Assembly: GCA_016859345.1 (NCBI GenBank)
Contig: CM029111.1
Location: forward strand, 15,825,714-15,889,713
Reading direction: 5' to 3'
Source of the DNA: Istiophorus platypterus
Taxonomy: Eukaryota > Chordata > Actinopteri > Istiophoriformes > Istiophoridae
DNA length: 64,000 bases
This document shows, in pieces, positions 23,410 to 34,054 of this stretch (positions within the stretch are counted from its first letter, which is position 1; each line of letters opens with the position of its first letter). Made by a program: the position numbers and the translations under genes. The notes below the pieces were generated by a model. The model was given only the letters and a program-made list of their open reading frames with translations. It was not told the origin of the DNA and made no database searches.

Positions 23410-26033
23410 CTATTGCGAGTCATTGTCGATTATCCATTTGATCCACTGGACGTAGTTCCTCACTTTGGTGTAAACCCCGGGGAAGTATGGGTTCGCACAG
23501 CTGATGCCCCAGGAGACGATGCCCTCGAAGTGGCCGTTGCAGATGAGGGGGCCACCGGAGTCGCCCTGTGGGTCATCAGGGCAAATTAGAGACAATGAAC
23601 AAACATTTTTTGATGCGATCTTATATTTCTTGAACAGTTTTCACTAGTTTTTCAGTATAAACTGCATTTAAGTCGTCTTTATTCGCAAACTATGGTACAT
23701 GGTCTGCAGGACACTAATATTAATCAAGATTGGTAAATAGTAGAAACTTCATATTTACATCAGGGGTTTCTCCATATGTAGTAGATGATCCCTTAAGATT
23801 CTAGAGCATCTTTCTTCATAAATATTGAACATTAATGAGGCAACACCGATTTCCTAGAAAGTGATGTAACCCAATAAGCTAAAGGGTTCAAATTAATACC
23901 GGGGATGTATCACGCAAAGAGAAACATGTTGGTATGAAACATCTCTGATAATTAATGAGCTAAATGGCTAAATTGATTGGAAACTTTTTTCTTGGGGACA
24001 CGATCACTCAGGAATAAACAGGAATAAATGCATAATAGAAACTTAATATTTACGCCACAGGTACCACATTAGAATAGATGATCTGATTAGATCTTGGTGT
24101 GTTTTTTCTGCGTATATTTACACATTAATGAGGCAAAACTGCTTTCTTTGAAAGTGCTCATAGTCTTCTACTACAGCTAATTGAGTGTACGGGTTCTCGT
24201 CTAATTGAAGTCATGGTGGGACATGAGGCCTCTTGTTTGGTTAATTTAACAGGGATCATGCCTGTTCTCATTAACAAACATTGCTGTGAACGCACCGCCG
24301 TTTGCTAGAGGGCCACTGTTAGTCATGCTGGCGACACAAATCTTTCCCAGGACTTTTCCTGCGGTGCCAAAAGTTTTGTTGTCTTCAAGTGAAATGTCAA
24401 AACAACTAGCAGGATGGATAGGCGGGAAATTTATGACAGAAATTCATGCTCAAAGCACCACTGTGCCAAGGCGCCACCTCAAAGGACCACTGATGTGACT
24501 AATGACTCTCAGTGTTGTTAATCTGCAGTCCCATGACAGGTGTTTCATTTTCACTCCTAAAAAGTCAGCGAAACAGAACATAGGCATGTACAGCAATAAT
24601 AAAAAAAAGGGAGGTTAGTGTTAATATATATTAGAAGACATTTAAATTTGCATCAGAGATGCACACAGCATGTACAGCAGTAAAAAGGGAAATTATTGTT
24701 ATAGGTAGTACGGACTGTGCAAGGCAGCTTTATGCTGCTTCATTATGTACTAATTAAAGCATGCAACCCATGCATTTAAAAAAACAAAGGAAAAACCATG
24801 AATCTTCCTACTTGGCAGGAATCTTTGCCCCCCAGTCGGGATCCGGCGCACAGCATGTTGGAGGTGATGCGGCCCCAGTAGTAGTAGCTGCAGTAGGGCT
24901 GCACTCTCACGTCCACGGCGCGGAGCACGGGGGACAGGTAGAAGCTGTAGATCTGCGTCACGCCCCAGCCGCTCACCGTGCAGACGTCACCGGAGAGCGG
25001 AGGCGTGTGCTCGTCGGGCAGGGCCGCCGGCTGCACGTTGGCGTTCAGCAGCGCCGGCTCACCCAGCTGCAACACAGGGCTCAGGGTTACGGCACAGCGT
25101 CCCGTCGCTCGGAGGGGGGGGGTTGCCCCCGGGGCCTGACCTAGATCTGTTATCTCAGGGCGTCTCTGCTCTCCTGCCTACCTTGATGAGCATGATGTCG
25201 TTGTTGAACGTCTTGTAGTTGTAGTTGTGGACGTAGATCTTTGACACGTTGAAGATCTGCTCGTATCCCTCTGCTTTGGTCAGGCTGTGTTCGCTCAACA
25301 CCACCTTCATCAGGCTGCTCCTGGGGGCCCGAAAAAAAAAGGGAAGACACAAGGTGCTGCGGAATTTGACCTCTAAGTGCAAAAAAATTAAAGAAAGGTC
25401 AACATATATTTATATTTATATTTATATTTATATTTATATTTATATTTATATTTATATTTATATTTATATTTATATTTATTTATATTTATATTTATACATA
25501 TTCTGCCCTAAATGCCGTGACTGCGTTTCTCTGTGTGGTGAAGTCCGGTGTCGGTAGTACTCACGGTCTCCAGCAGTGGGCGGCAGACACCACCCATTGG
25601 GGGTGCACCAAGGTCCCTCCGCAGTAGTGCTGCCCGCTCTCCGACTGCAGGGACGCCTGGTACTTGATGGAGTAGGGCACAACCTCCTGACCCCCGATGA
25701 TCCGGGCAGCGAACGCCTCTGTTGGGCAGTGAGAGCAGGCACCGGGTCAGGTGCAAACGGACCTGGGCTTTTTATTTAGATGGTAAAAGCTCTGCCCTCC
25801 CCCAAAGGAAAAAAAATGCGCTGAAGAGGAAATGGTCCTGCAACTTGTCTACAACCTGCGAGGCCGAGGTAGCTGTACCTTTCAGCATCCGCCCGTGAGT
25901 TGGACATTTCTAAGGCCTGGGAACTTTTCAAACACTCGAAAAATTTCAAAGACCAGAGGAACCCACCTGACACTGAGAAAGTCAAAAGCAGCAGCACAGT
26001 AGACCTTCCTGGTGAGCCCATATTTTTGCTCAT
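23410..26033 (-). CDS. Trypsin-like secreted serine protease (copy 1)
   Basis: Five coding exons join in frame: 25967-26033, 25565-25718, 25182-25320, 24812-25066, 23410-23565, giving 256 residues of an S1-family zymogen. Seen: a hydrophobic signal sequence (STVLLLLTFSVS), activation after Arg28 (AAR/IIGG), His70 in AAHC, Asp115 in NNDIMLIK, Ser208 in GDSGGP, and Asp202 six residues before the serine, equal to Asp189, which implies cleavage after Lys or Arg. There are eight cysteines in the mature chain, pairing as 42-58, 136-201, 168-182 and 191-220; the 22-157 and 128-232 bridges of classic pancreatic trypsins are missing. One N-glycosylation site, NVS at 97. The first AUG after a likely non-coding exon is at 26033; an inner ATG at 26021 would give 252 residues. 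Orthology to a named protease is not clear. Confidence 0.92.
25402..25498. repeat. (ATTTAT)n hexanucleotide repeat in protease intron
   Basis: About sixteen six-base units in the 244-bp intron between coding exons 2 and 3 of the minus-strand protease, about 40% of that intron. Confidence 0.95.
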
Positions 26034-26441
26034 CCCCTGTAATGGAGAAGCAGCACTTTTACCGGCTTATGCACGCAATATATAATGTGTCTATTCATTC
26101 TGGTTGTGCATAAATTCCTGATTAAATCCAAATGGCTTCGCGTGGGGTGAAAGGAAATGGGCGCCAAGCTGTGGTAGAGTCACACCCTCAATAGTCTAAA
26201 CAAAACCTTAAAAATGTGCAAAAAAAATGTCTCAGCCTCTACTGAAGGCATTTTTCGTAAATTTGCTTTCTTTAATTTTTTTTTTTTTATGTCACTCATT
26301 TCATTTTAAAATTTTGCTGAAAGTTTCAAAAGCACAGGTAATTGGAGGCAGAACAAAAGTTTACAATTTTACCCTGAAACCTGGACTGACTTTGTTTATT
26401 AATTATAAAATTTAAGCGAAAAGGGGGCAGAATCTACTTAC

Positions 26442-26521
26442 CTGTTATAGTCCAAACACAGCGACCAGCGGCCAGATTATCTCCCACTGTTGGGGCCGGT
26501 GCTCTCCCGGTGCCTTTTATA
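26442..26521 (-). promoter_or_regulatory. TATA box and non-coding first exon of protease copy 1
   Basis: On the minus strand TATAAAAGG reads at 26513-26521. About 30 bp on, transcription would begin near 26485, and a strong donor follows (ACAG/GTAAGTAG, exon end 26442). A matching acceptor, CCATTACAG/GGG, opens the first coding exon at 26036, three bases before the ATG. Together these give a small 5' untranslated exon and a roughly 400-bp intron. The motifs are seen; the transcript is inferred. Confidence 0.6.
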
Positions 26522-26730
26522 CTGTAACCGTATCCTCACCCGAATCTTTTGTCTAAATCGTCCTTTTCTCGTCGGACTCTGCACCACGACCATCTCACAG
26601 CACTGCGACAATGGAGCTGACCTACTAGGTGACAAAGCTGAGGTGTTCTCTCGTATCATGTCTGTTTTTCTAAACCCTGGTTCTTACACTCGCACCCTGG
26701 GACGTGGGGGTGTTCAGGGACGGGCACACA

Positions 26731-26802
26731 GGTCACGGACGGGGTCACGGACGGGGTCACGGACGGGCTCACGGACAGGGTCACGGACGGGGTCGTGGAC
26801 GG
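26731..26802. repeat. 12-bp minisatellite upstream of protease promoter
   Basis: Six exactly in-register 12-bp units of GGTCACGGACGG with few changes, about 210-290 bp upstream of the TATA box. Confidence 0.9.
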
Positions 26803-26809
26803 GCTAGAT

Positions 26810-28200
26810 GTTCCCGGCCTCGTCGGCGTGATGTAAAAATTTGCTATGGATAATTTGTCCTGAGGTGAATTTTTGTGGGGGATATAACAAATTTTTCTCC
26901 GGTTCTACTTCATCACACAACCTGGTTGTGCTATACACATAGTGCAGGCAGACACACACACGGATACTGTACGACTATGGCTTTGAAATCTAACATAGAA
27001 ATGAATTATTCAATGATTTACAAACAGGCCCAATAATACCAATACCAACTAATACTACTGAGATTAGTTCTACCCTGCTAATGAAACCAAAACTATAAAC
27101 TAAACACTATAAATAAAACTAATGCTATAGTAATAAATACTGGTAATAATAACACTGCTTTTAACACAACTATGACCAGTACTCCTATTAAAACCCCCGA
27201 AACTAAAGCATATTTACCTTGATTCATCGTTTTTGTCTGTGAAACATCAAAAAAAATCCCATTCCCAGAGGCTGAGGTGTCTTCTTTAAATCACTCGTCC
27301 TGCCCGACAGACCCCCAGAACCTGCAGAGACTCGTTCTGCGATGATATAACACAGGGAAAAAGCAGCGGAGCAGCAAATCCACACCTTTCAAAAGTGTGT
27401 GAAGCAGGAGATTCTGAGCTAGAGACGCTGATGGAATCGGGATCTATCGGCGAATCAAAATGCAAATGTAATCTAACTGTTGCCTTTTTCCTTTTAAGAA
27501 CAAAATTTATGTGTAAATTTAAGACCCTTGAGCCTCCAACAGGATTCAGGTCTGACCCCAGGGCAGGTAACAAACCGTAGGATGTACTTCACAATATCAC
27601 CTCACGGACACTAGACCCAATTTTATGCGTTTAACAGAGAAAATGATGCACACACGCACACACACTCACACACATACAATCACACACACACACATACACG
27701 CAGGCACACAAATTGTACAGCACATGCCCAATGGGTAACAGAAGATGCTGCTTCTAACATGAGTCACATGTTTCTGCAGGGAGATTGTTAATGTTTTCTG
27801 AGTTTATAAAAGAGAATGAAAAAATATCAAGAACACAAAATATGGTCCTTGATGCTTGATCAGATTCGAGCACCATTTATTTATACCTTAGTTGCATATT
27901 GCTAGTTTTTAATCACAGTTTTTGGTTGGTTTCTATGTTGCGTGTTCTTTGTCTGGTTGTGGATGTGGCAGCCGTGGAGGAACCCGAGGGGGGGCCGGGT
28001 GGGACACGTAACCCCTCCGGCGTGTTCTGCCCCCCCACACACACACACACCCAGAAGTGCTGCACCTCCGTGGGGAGCTGACCGGCAGGTAGGCCCGATC
28101 GCCACGGTGAATCACCTGGGCTCTGCTCAGCCTCAGGGCCCCGCCTCCGCCTTCACCCTGACAGTCCGCACGCCCCTTCCTCGACCAGCTGGGTTAAAAG
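26810..28200. other. Intergenic, no gene
   Basis: AT-rich sequence with ACTAATACTA-like low-complexity text near 27030-27200, a CA-rich patch near 27650-27710, and a more GC-rich patch at 27960-28200. No coding exon or RNA gene recognised. Confidence 0.5.
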
Positions 28201-28210
28201 TGAGAAAGAG

Positions 28211-28215
28211 AGGGA

Positions 28216-28256
<41 letters not shown>
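28211..28256. repeat. (GA)n microsatellite
   Basis: About twenty GA units at the 3' edge of the LINE remnant. Confidence 0.95.
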
Positions 28257-28258
<2 letters not shown>

Positions 28259-28289
28259 CCGGCAGGAGGGAGGAGAGAGAGCATAGCAC

Positions 28290-30150
28290 AATGATGGAAC
28301 TAATAGCTATATATACTATAATTATACTAACAGGGCTAATAATATTACTAATAGAACTAAATGAAATGGTAACAGTAGCAATCATAATAATTAAAGCAGT
28401 GGGTGTTGATCAGGCTCATGGGGCAGTAGATGGTCTGAGACCATGGATCCAGACTCAGGAGCATCAGAAATAAAACCTGCAGAAAGCGACAGGAGGAAGA
28501 GGAGAGACGAGGAAGCACAAAACTGTCGGAGAGAGAGGGAGGACAGTTAGTAACAAGTATTTTTGAGGTGTTAATGCGCATAGGGAAAGAGGAGGAGGCG
28601 GTGGAAAGGGGAGCTCAGTGCATCATGGAAAGTCCCCTGGTAGTCTAGGCCTATAGCAGCATAGTGAGGAGATGGCTCAAGCTGAGCCTGAGCCAGTTCT
28701 AACCATAAGCTATATCAAAGAGGAAGGATTTAAGCCGACTCTTAAACATGGAGAGGGCGTCGGCCTACTGGACCCGGAAGATGGTTCCACAGCAGCGGAG
28801 CCTGATAACTGAAAGCTCTGCCCCCATTCTGCTTGTGGAGACTCTGGGACCCAGTAGACCTGCATTCTGGGCGTGTTCTACTGGGGTTGTAAGGTACTAT
28901 GAGCTCCTTAAGATATGATGGTGTCTGGCCATTAAAGTCTTTGTAGGTGAAGAGGAGGATATCAAGTTGTCTTCTGGATTTCACAGGGAGCCAATGCAGA
29001 GAAGCGAACATAGGAGATATATGATCTATTTCTGGTTCTCAATACTCTTGCAGTAGCATTCTGAATCAGCTGGAGACTATTTAATGTTTTATTGGGACAG
29101 CCTGATAATAGGGAGTTGCAATAATCAAGCCTAGAAGTAACGAAAGCATGTACTAGTTGTTCTGCATCATTTTGAGAAAGGATGTGCCTGAATTTTGCAA
29201 AATTACACAGGTAAAAGAAGGCAGTCCTTGAATTTTGCTTTATGTGGGAGTTAAAGGAAATGTCCTGATCAAAGACAACTCCAAGATTCCTATCGGTGGT
29301 GCTAGAGGCCAGAGCAATGCCATCTAGGTGAGTATGTCATTAGATAATGTGTTTCTGAGGTGTTGTGGGCCAAGCTAAATAACTTCAGTTTTATCTGAGT
29401 TCAATAGCAGGAAGTTCCTGGTCATCGAAATTGTTATATCCCTAAGACATGCTTGAAGTTTAGCTAACTGACTGGTTTCATCTGGCTTCACTGACAAGTA
29501 GAATTGGGTGTCATCTGCATATCAATGGGAGTTTAATGAATGTTTCCTGATCATATTGCCTGGGAAGTATATATATGGTGAATAGAACTGGTCCAAGCCC
29601 TGAACCTTGTGGAACTCCATGAAGGTCGATGGGAGAGAAAATGTCTAGGTTTATATCAGGTTTTACGACTGTTTCTGGTGTTTCTGTGTTTTAGGAAAAA
29701 TTAGTGCAGGTTGAGGGTAGGAGGAGTTGAATTCTGTCTCTAACAGTTAGAATTTGATCATTAAAGAAACTCATGAAATCGTTGCTACTGAGAGCTATAG
29801 GACTACATGGATCAATCAAGCTATGACTCTCAGTCAGCCTGGCTACAGTGTTGGAAAGAAACCTAGGGTTGTTTTTTAGTTTCCTCTATTAAAGATGAGT
29901 AATAGGCTGCTCTGGCATCGCTGAGGGCTTCTTGTGTATTTTTAGATTGTCATGCCAGCCTGAGCAGGATTGTTCCAGTTTAGCAGAGAACCATTTCCTT
30001 TCAAGTTTTCGTGTTGCTTGCTTTAATATATGGGTTTGGGATTTAAACCATGGAGCTAACCTCCTTTGTTTTATTATCTTCTCCTTCTTTTTTATTTTTT
30101 TTTGCTTCCTGACCAGCTTTTTCCAGATCCACCTTGCCACTGTCATAAAT
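28290..30150 (-). mobile_element. Decayed L2/CR1-group non-LTR retrotransposon
   Basis: On the minus strand, in order: an endonuclease-RT linker with APWFKSQTHILKQATRKLER and WFSAKLEQS (about 30060-29900); the RT motif GVPQGSGLGPVLFTIY (about 29622-29575); the catalytic segment ADDTQFYLSVKPDETSQ (about 29518-29468), followed by SDKTEVI and a stop; and the C-terminal signature LHWLPVKSRRQ ... AFSYQAPLLWNHLP (about 29000-28770). Frameshifts and stops divide these parts, and the RT region between linker and GVPQG is too short, so an internal deletion is likely. The 5' end is truncated as is usual for LINEs. It cannot encode an active protein. The family within the L2/CR1 group (Maui- or Rex1-like) is not resolved. 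Confidence 0.85.
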
Positions 30151-31613
30151 CCGAAGGGACTCGGGCCGGAGAAATGGACGGGGCTTCACCCAAGACGTTC
30201 TGACTCTGCCTCCCCAGAAGAGGCCGTGCAGGCAGGACCAAGCGTTCCTTCAACTTTGCGTGGTTTTAAACCCCTGAGTCCCTGTAGGCATCTCCAGTTT
30301 GCTCATCCATTCACATAGGTCTAGTTAAATTAATTGGGATGTTGCCTTCCTATATATCACTAACATGCTTCTTGGCCACGTTCATGAAAAATACTATCTA
30401 CGGATGAAGCACAACTGCACATATCGTTGTGATTATTGCCCAAAACTACAAGCTAACTGCTCCTAGCATCAGCTGCCACAGCATCTGAATTGACTGAAAT
30501 TTGTTTGGATGGATCAGTCACTGGCTACTAATTAGTCTGGCCGAAATTAAAAGAAAAAAAATTACAGGGTATCTGTATTCAGAAACAGTATCAGTAATTT
30601 TTTTATTTATATGTGTGTTGTATCTTCCAGCTAATTTCCTGGAAACTGTCCCTCTTCATCCCACAAAGTCGGTGGTATTTATCCGTAAATCACCGGGACG
30701 TTTTCACCAGGGGCCGATGGGGGCGCGGTAGTAATTTTTAGGGGGAAACGGAGAACGTGTTGGTCGCTATGGGTATAAAAAAAACATATGACATTGTAGG
30801 TGTCACAGTCTGGTTCAAAAGGTCATGACAAGAGTGTCAAATGAAAATAAGAAATTTATGAAACATAGTGAGGATACTTAGAAAGGTAAAGCATGAATGT
30901 GGAGCATGAATGTCTGTAGAGTCTGTAGTGTAGGAGTGTTTGTGTGTGTTGCGTGTTGTAAGTGCATGGACACATGGGAAAGGAAAGAGGATTTAATGAG
31001 GGACCGAAACAACATAACCCAGCGGCTTCCAGGAGACGTACGAGACTGGGAGCACTGGGGCCCAGTTCGTGCCGACGAATCCCACCTGCAAGGAAAGGTC
31101 AGAGGTCGTCAGGGTGGGCCGTGTTCAGGTTACATGAGCCCGGCAGTAAATTGGAATTATTATCTAACTGGTAGTTGAAAGCTGCCTCCGTTATGTTGTT
31201 CTTTCAGGAAAGGAGGCATTTACTGGCCTTTAAAATATGACAGGTAGTGTTTTATCTGAATCCTGGACATATTAGCAATGGAGGAGGTCGAGGTCATTGC
31301 TGAGTCACCTCGGGAGAAGTGACGGTAGAGGTGCCGTCGCTGATACGACCTCAGGGCCAACCCCACTCTGGGGGCTGTAAACGGAGACCTGCTCAGGAAG
31401 GCCTCTCCACTGGAGCAATTTGTTCCGGCGTCATGAATTAATTATGTTTTAAGTGAGCAGAGTTTTTCTTTTTCTTTTTTTTTTCTCATGTCAGTAATTA
31501 AAAACGACGCGGATATACTCACAACACTCGAGTGCAATCTGTGGCATTCAGGAAATGTGTCGACAGCGATTCAGCTTTGTTTTATTATCTTTGTCGAGTC
31601 ATGCGGACGGAAT
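30151..31613. other. Intergenic between the proteases, no gene
   Basis: Mixed composition. Short open frames at 30897-31178 overlap each other in two frames and match nothing I know. No promoter or RNA gene recognised. Confidence 0.45.
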
Positions 31614-33064
31614 AAAATCAAAAACAGCTGATAAAGGCATTAGAAACCCCTTGAGGATCTATATCAGATGGCAACACTTTACTTTATCCTCATATTTAAC
31701 ATTCATGAGCAGTAAATATTCATTGTTTTTAATACACTATCATGTAGCTGTGAGCAGATATAAGGGGATTTGTGTGTTGAAGCAGCCATAACCAGTGTAT
31801 AAACAGACAATGAATGATAAATATCACGGCTCAACGTGGTGTTAAACATATTAAATGAATTGCAATTACACACAAACAAATCATTCATCAGCGAGTTTAA
31901 CACTGTTTATGAATCTGTTCCAATTCATGGAAAAAAATAATTCTTAACTCAAGGTCCCCTTACTTGGTTTCTTCCTTCAGCTACATTTAATGGGCTTCAC
32001 CAGTGTATGGAACTTGCTCAGTTGTCAGGAGAAGCATCTAGTGGTAGTAATTATAAATTAACACATAAGAGAAATATTCAATAAACATAATGAATATTTA
32101 AATAAAAACTTTGGATTTACTAGTATCTATAGTTTTGTTATAATGCATAGTCAAGCACTAACTGTCTTTTAACACACTGCCTAAAAATGCCTCATAGTTG
32201 GAGTTATAGTATTTGATGAATACATTAATAAACACATAAAAACTGTCATTATTGCTGCTTACAACTACATTATAGTGTGTTTAAACAAATCGTTATCATC
32301 AGGTGTTTTAACCAGGAGAAGAAAAAATCAAAAACAGCTGATAAAGGCATTAGAAACCCCTTGAGGATCTATATCAGATGGCAACACTTTACTTTATCCT
32401 CATATTTAACATTCATGAGCAGTAAATATTCATTGTTTTTAATACACTATCATGTAGCTGTGAGCAGATATAAGGGGATTTGTGTGTTGAAGCAGCCATA
32501 ACCAGTGTATAAACAGACAATGAATGATAAATATCACGGCTCAACGTGGCGTTAAACATATTAAATGAATTGCAATTACACACAAACAAATCATTCATCA
32601 GCAAGTTTAACACTGTTTATGAATCTGTTCCAATTCATGGAAAAAAATAATTCTTAACTCAAGGTCCCCTTACTTGGTTTCTTCCTTCAGCTACATTTAA
32701 TGGGCTTCACCAGTGTATGGAACTTGCTCAGTTGTCAGGAGAAGCATCTAGTGGTAGTAATTATAAATTAACACATAAGAGAAATATTCAATAAACATAA
32801 TGAATATTTAAATAAAAACTTTGGATTTACTAGTATCTATAGTTTTGTTATAATGCATAGTCAAAAACTAACTGTCTTTTAACAAAACTATAGATACTAG
32901 TAAATCCAAAGTTTGCTTTGCCTAAAAATGCCTCATAGTTGGAGTTATAGTATTTGATGAATACATTAATAAACACATAAAAACTGTCATTATTGCTGCT
33001 TACAACTACATTATAGTGTGTTTAAACAAATCGTTATCATCAGGTGTTTTAACCAGGAGAAGAA
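31614..33064. repeat. Recent tandem duplication, 710-bp unit
   Basis: Copy 1 is 31614-32323, copy 2 is 32324-33064. By eye they differ at only a few positions (for example GTGGTGTTAAA against GTGGCGTTAAA, CAGCGAG against CAGCAAG, CAAGCACTA against CAAAAACTA) apart from one 31-bp net insertion in copy 2. The word AAAATCAAAAACA sits at each border and probably mediated the event. The unit starts with GGCAACACTTTACTTT, a start seen in fish interspersed repeats, and has no credible coding capacity. Confidence 0.95.
32816..32914. repeat. Perfect 34-nt inverted repeat with 31-nt loop
   Basis: The arm at 32816-32849 is the exact reverse complement of 32881-32914. Copy 1 of the tandem duplication has the left arm only, so the right arm arose after the duplication by copying the left arm in reverse. 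Confidence 0.97.
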
Positions 33065-33774
33065 AAAATCAAAAACACAACCCGTATTTCCTGTCAGCTG
33101 ATGATTTTAGAGTGAATCACGACGGACGGTTCTGGATTAAGGCTTTGTGCTTTGAGATATACAGCTGGCTCCTCATCCAAGGGCCAAACGGATCAATGCG
33201 AGGACCCACTTGGGACTGAGCAGTGGGTCACGCAGGAAAAAAGGCAGCGGTCAGCACTCGGAGTCTGGAAGAGAGAGGTAGCAAGAGCCCGGCTGAAGCT
33301 AACTAGTGGCGGGGGGGGCGGCTATTAGCCGGCTGAGGTCAGGAACTCCACAGAGGAGACCTGACGGAGCTGTGCTCCATTTTTAATGATGCCCGGCCCC
33401 CGAATAGACGTGGAGCAGCAGTGCTGGCCTGACCCCGTCTGACACAAAAAGCTCCTGCCAGCCCTCATTAATCCTCTCTGGGGAAATCGGCGAGGAGAGG
33501 CGGCGCGGCGATGGAGAGAGGCGGCGATGGAGAGAGGCGGCGATGGAGAGAGGCGGCGTGGTGATAGAGAGCTGCGAAGACTTTTCCTCTTCCACCTGGC
33601 AGTCCGGGGACCCGTTTGATCCCCAGTAGGGGCCTGGGCTGAAATACGCCAGACGCCGGGGCACGATGGCAGGAGTGGGTGTGTGGCGACATGACACAAC
33701 ACAACGCGACACAACTCAGTATGTCCCTCATCTTTTCACGGGGCAGTAAATGGGCCGACAATAAACGGGGCGAT
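33065..33774. other. 5' flank of protease copy 2, with 17-bp minisatellite
   Basis: Contains three to four copies of a unit GATGGAGAGAGGCGGC between about 33505 and 33560. On the minus strand this gives the Ser/Pro/Leu-rich open frames at 33325-33761, which I treat as repeat translation. No exon recognised. Confidence 0.5.
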
Positions 33775-33782
33775 TATATAAA
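33775..33782 (+). promoter_or_regulatory. Possible TATA box of protease copy 2
   Basis: TATATAAA lies 273 bp before the first coding ATG. Because a good splice acceptor precedes that ATG (GTGCAG/ACC, exon from 34032), a short untranslated exon between here and a donor such as GGGACAG/GTGGAG (about 33797) or GTGCAG/GTGCG (about 33936) is plausible, as in copy 1. Weakly supported. Confidence 0.35.
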
Positions 33783-33981
33783 CAATGGTATGGGACAGGT
33801 GGAGTAGGTCACGGAGGAGGGGAGGTGGGGCGGGGGGGGGCGCACCGCAGAGGCATCAATTATATACCCGTCTCCGGGACAAGGTGGTGACCATGGAAAC
33901 GGAAATAAGAACTATAAGAAACCCGAGAGTGCAGGTGCGATGCCTTCCCGTTAAGATTAGACAAGGAGCTCACAGGTGAAG

Positions 33982-34019
<38 letters not shown>
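33982..34019 (+). repeat. (CT)n tract forming the acceptor of the first coding exon
   Basis: Nineteen CT units, followed by ACTGCCGTGCAG and then the coding exon. The microsatellite itself is the polypyrimidine tract of the presumed 3' splice site. Confidence 0.8.
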
Positions 34020-34023
<4 letters not shown>

Positions 34024-34054
34024 CCGTGCAGACCGCCGTCCCCATTGTCTCGCC

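Noticed and set aside
28742..30146. Possibility that the minus-strand LINE-like frames are a live gene
   Set aside because: Frames are broken by stops and shifts between linker, RT and C-terminal motifs, and part of the RT domain is missing.
33325..33761. Minus-strand Ser/Pro/Leu frames of 97-129 codons before protease copy 2
   Set aside because: They run over the GATGGAGAGAGGCGGC minisatellite in three overlapping frames.
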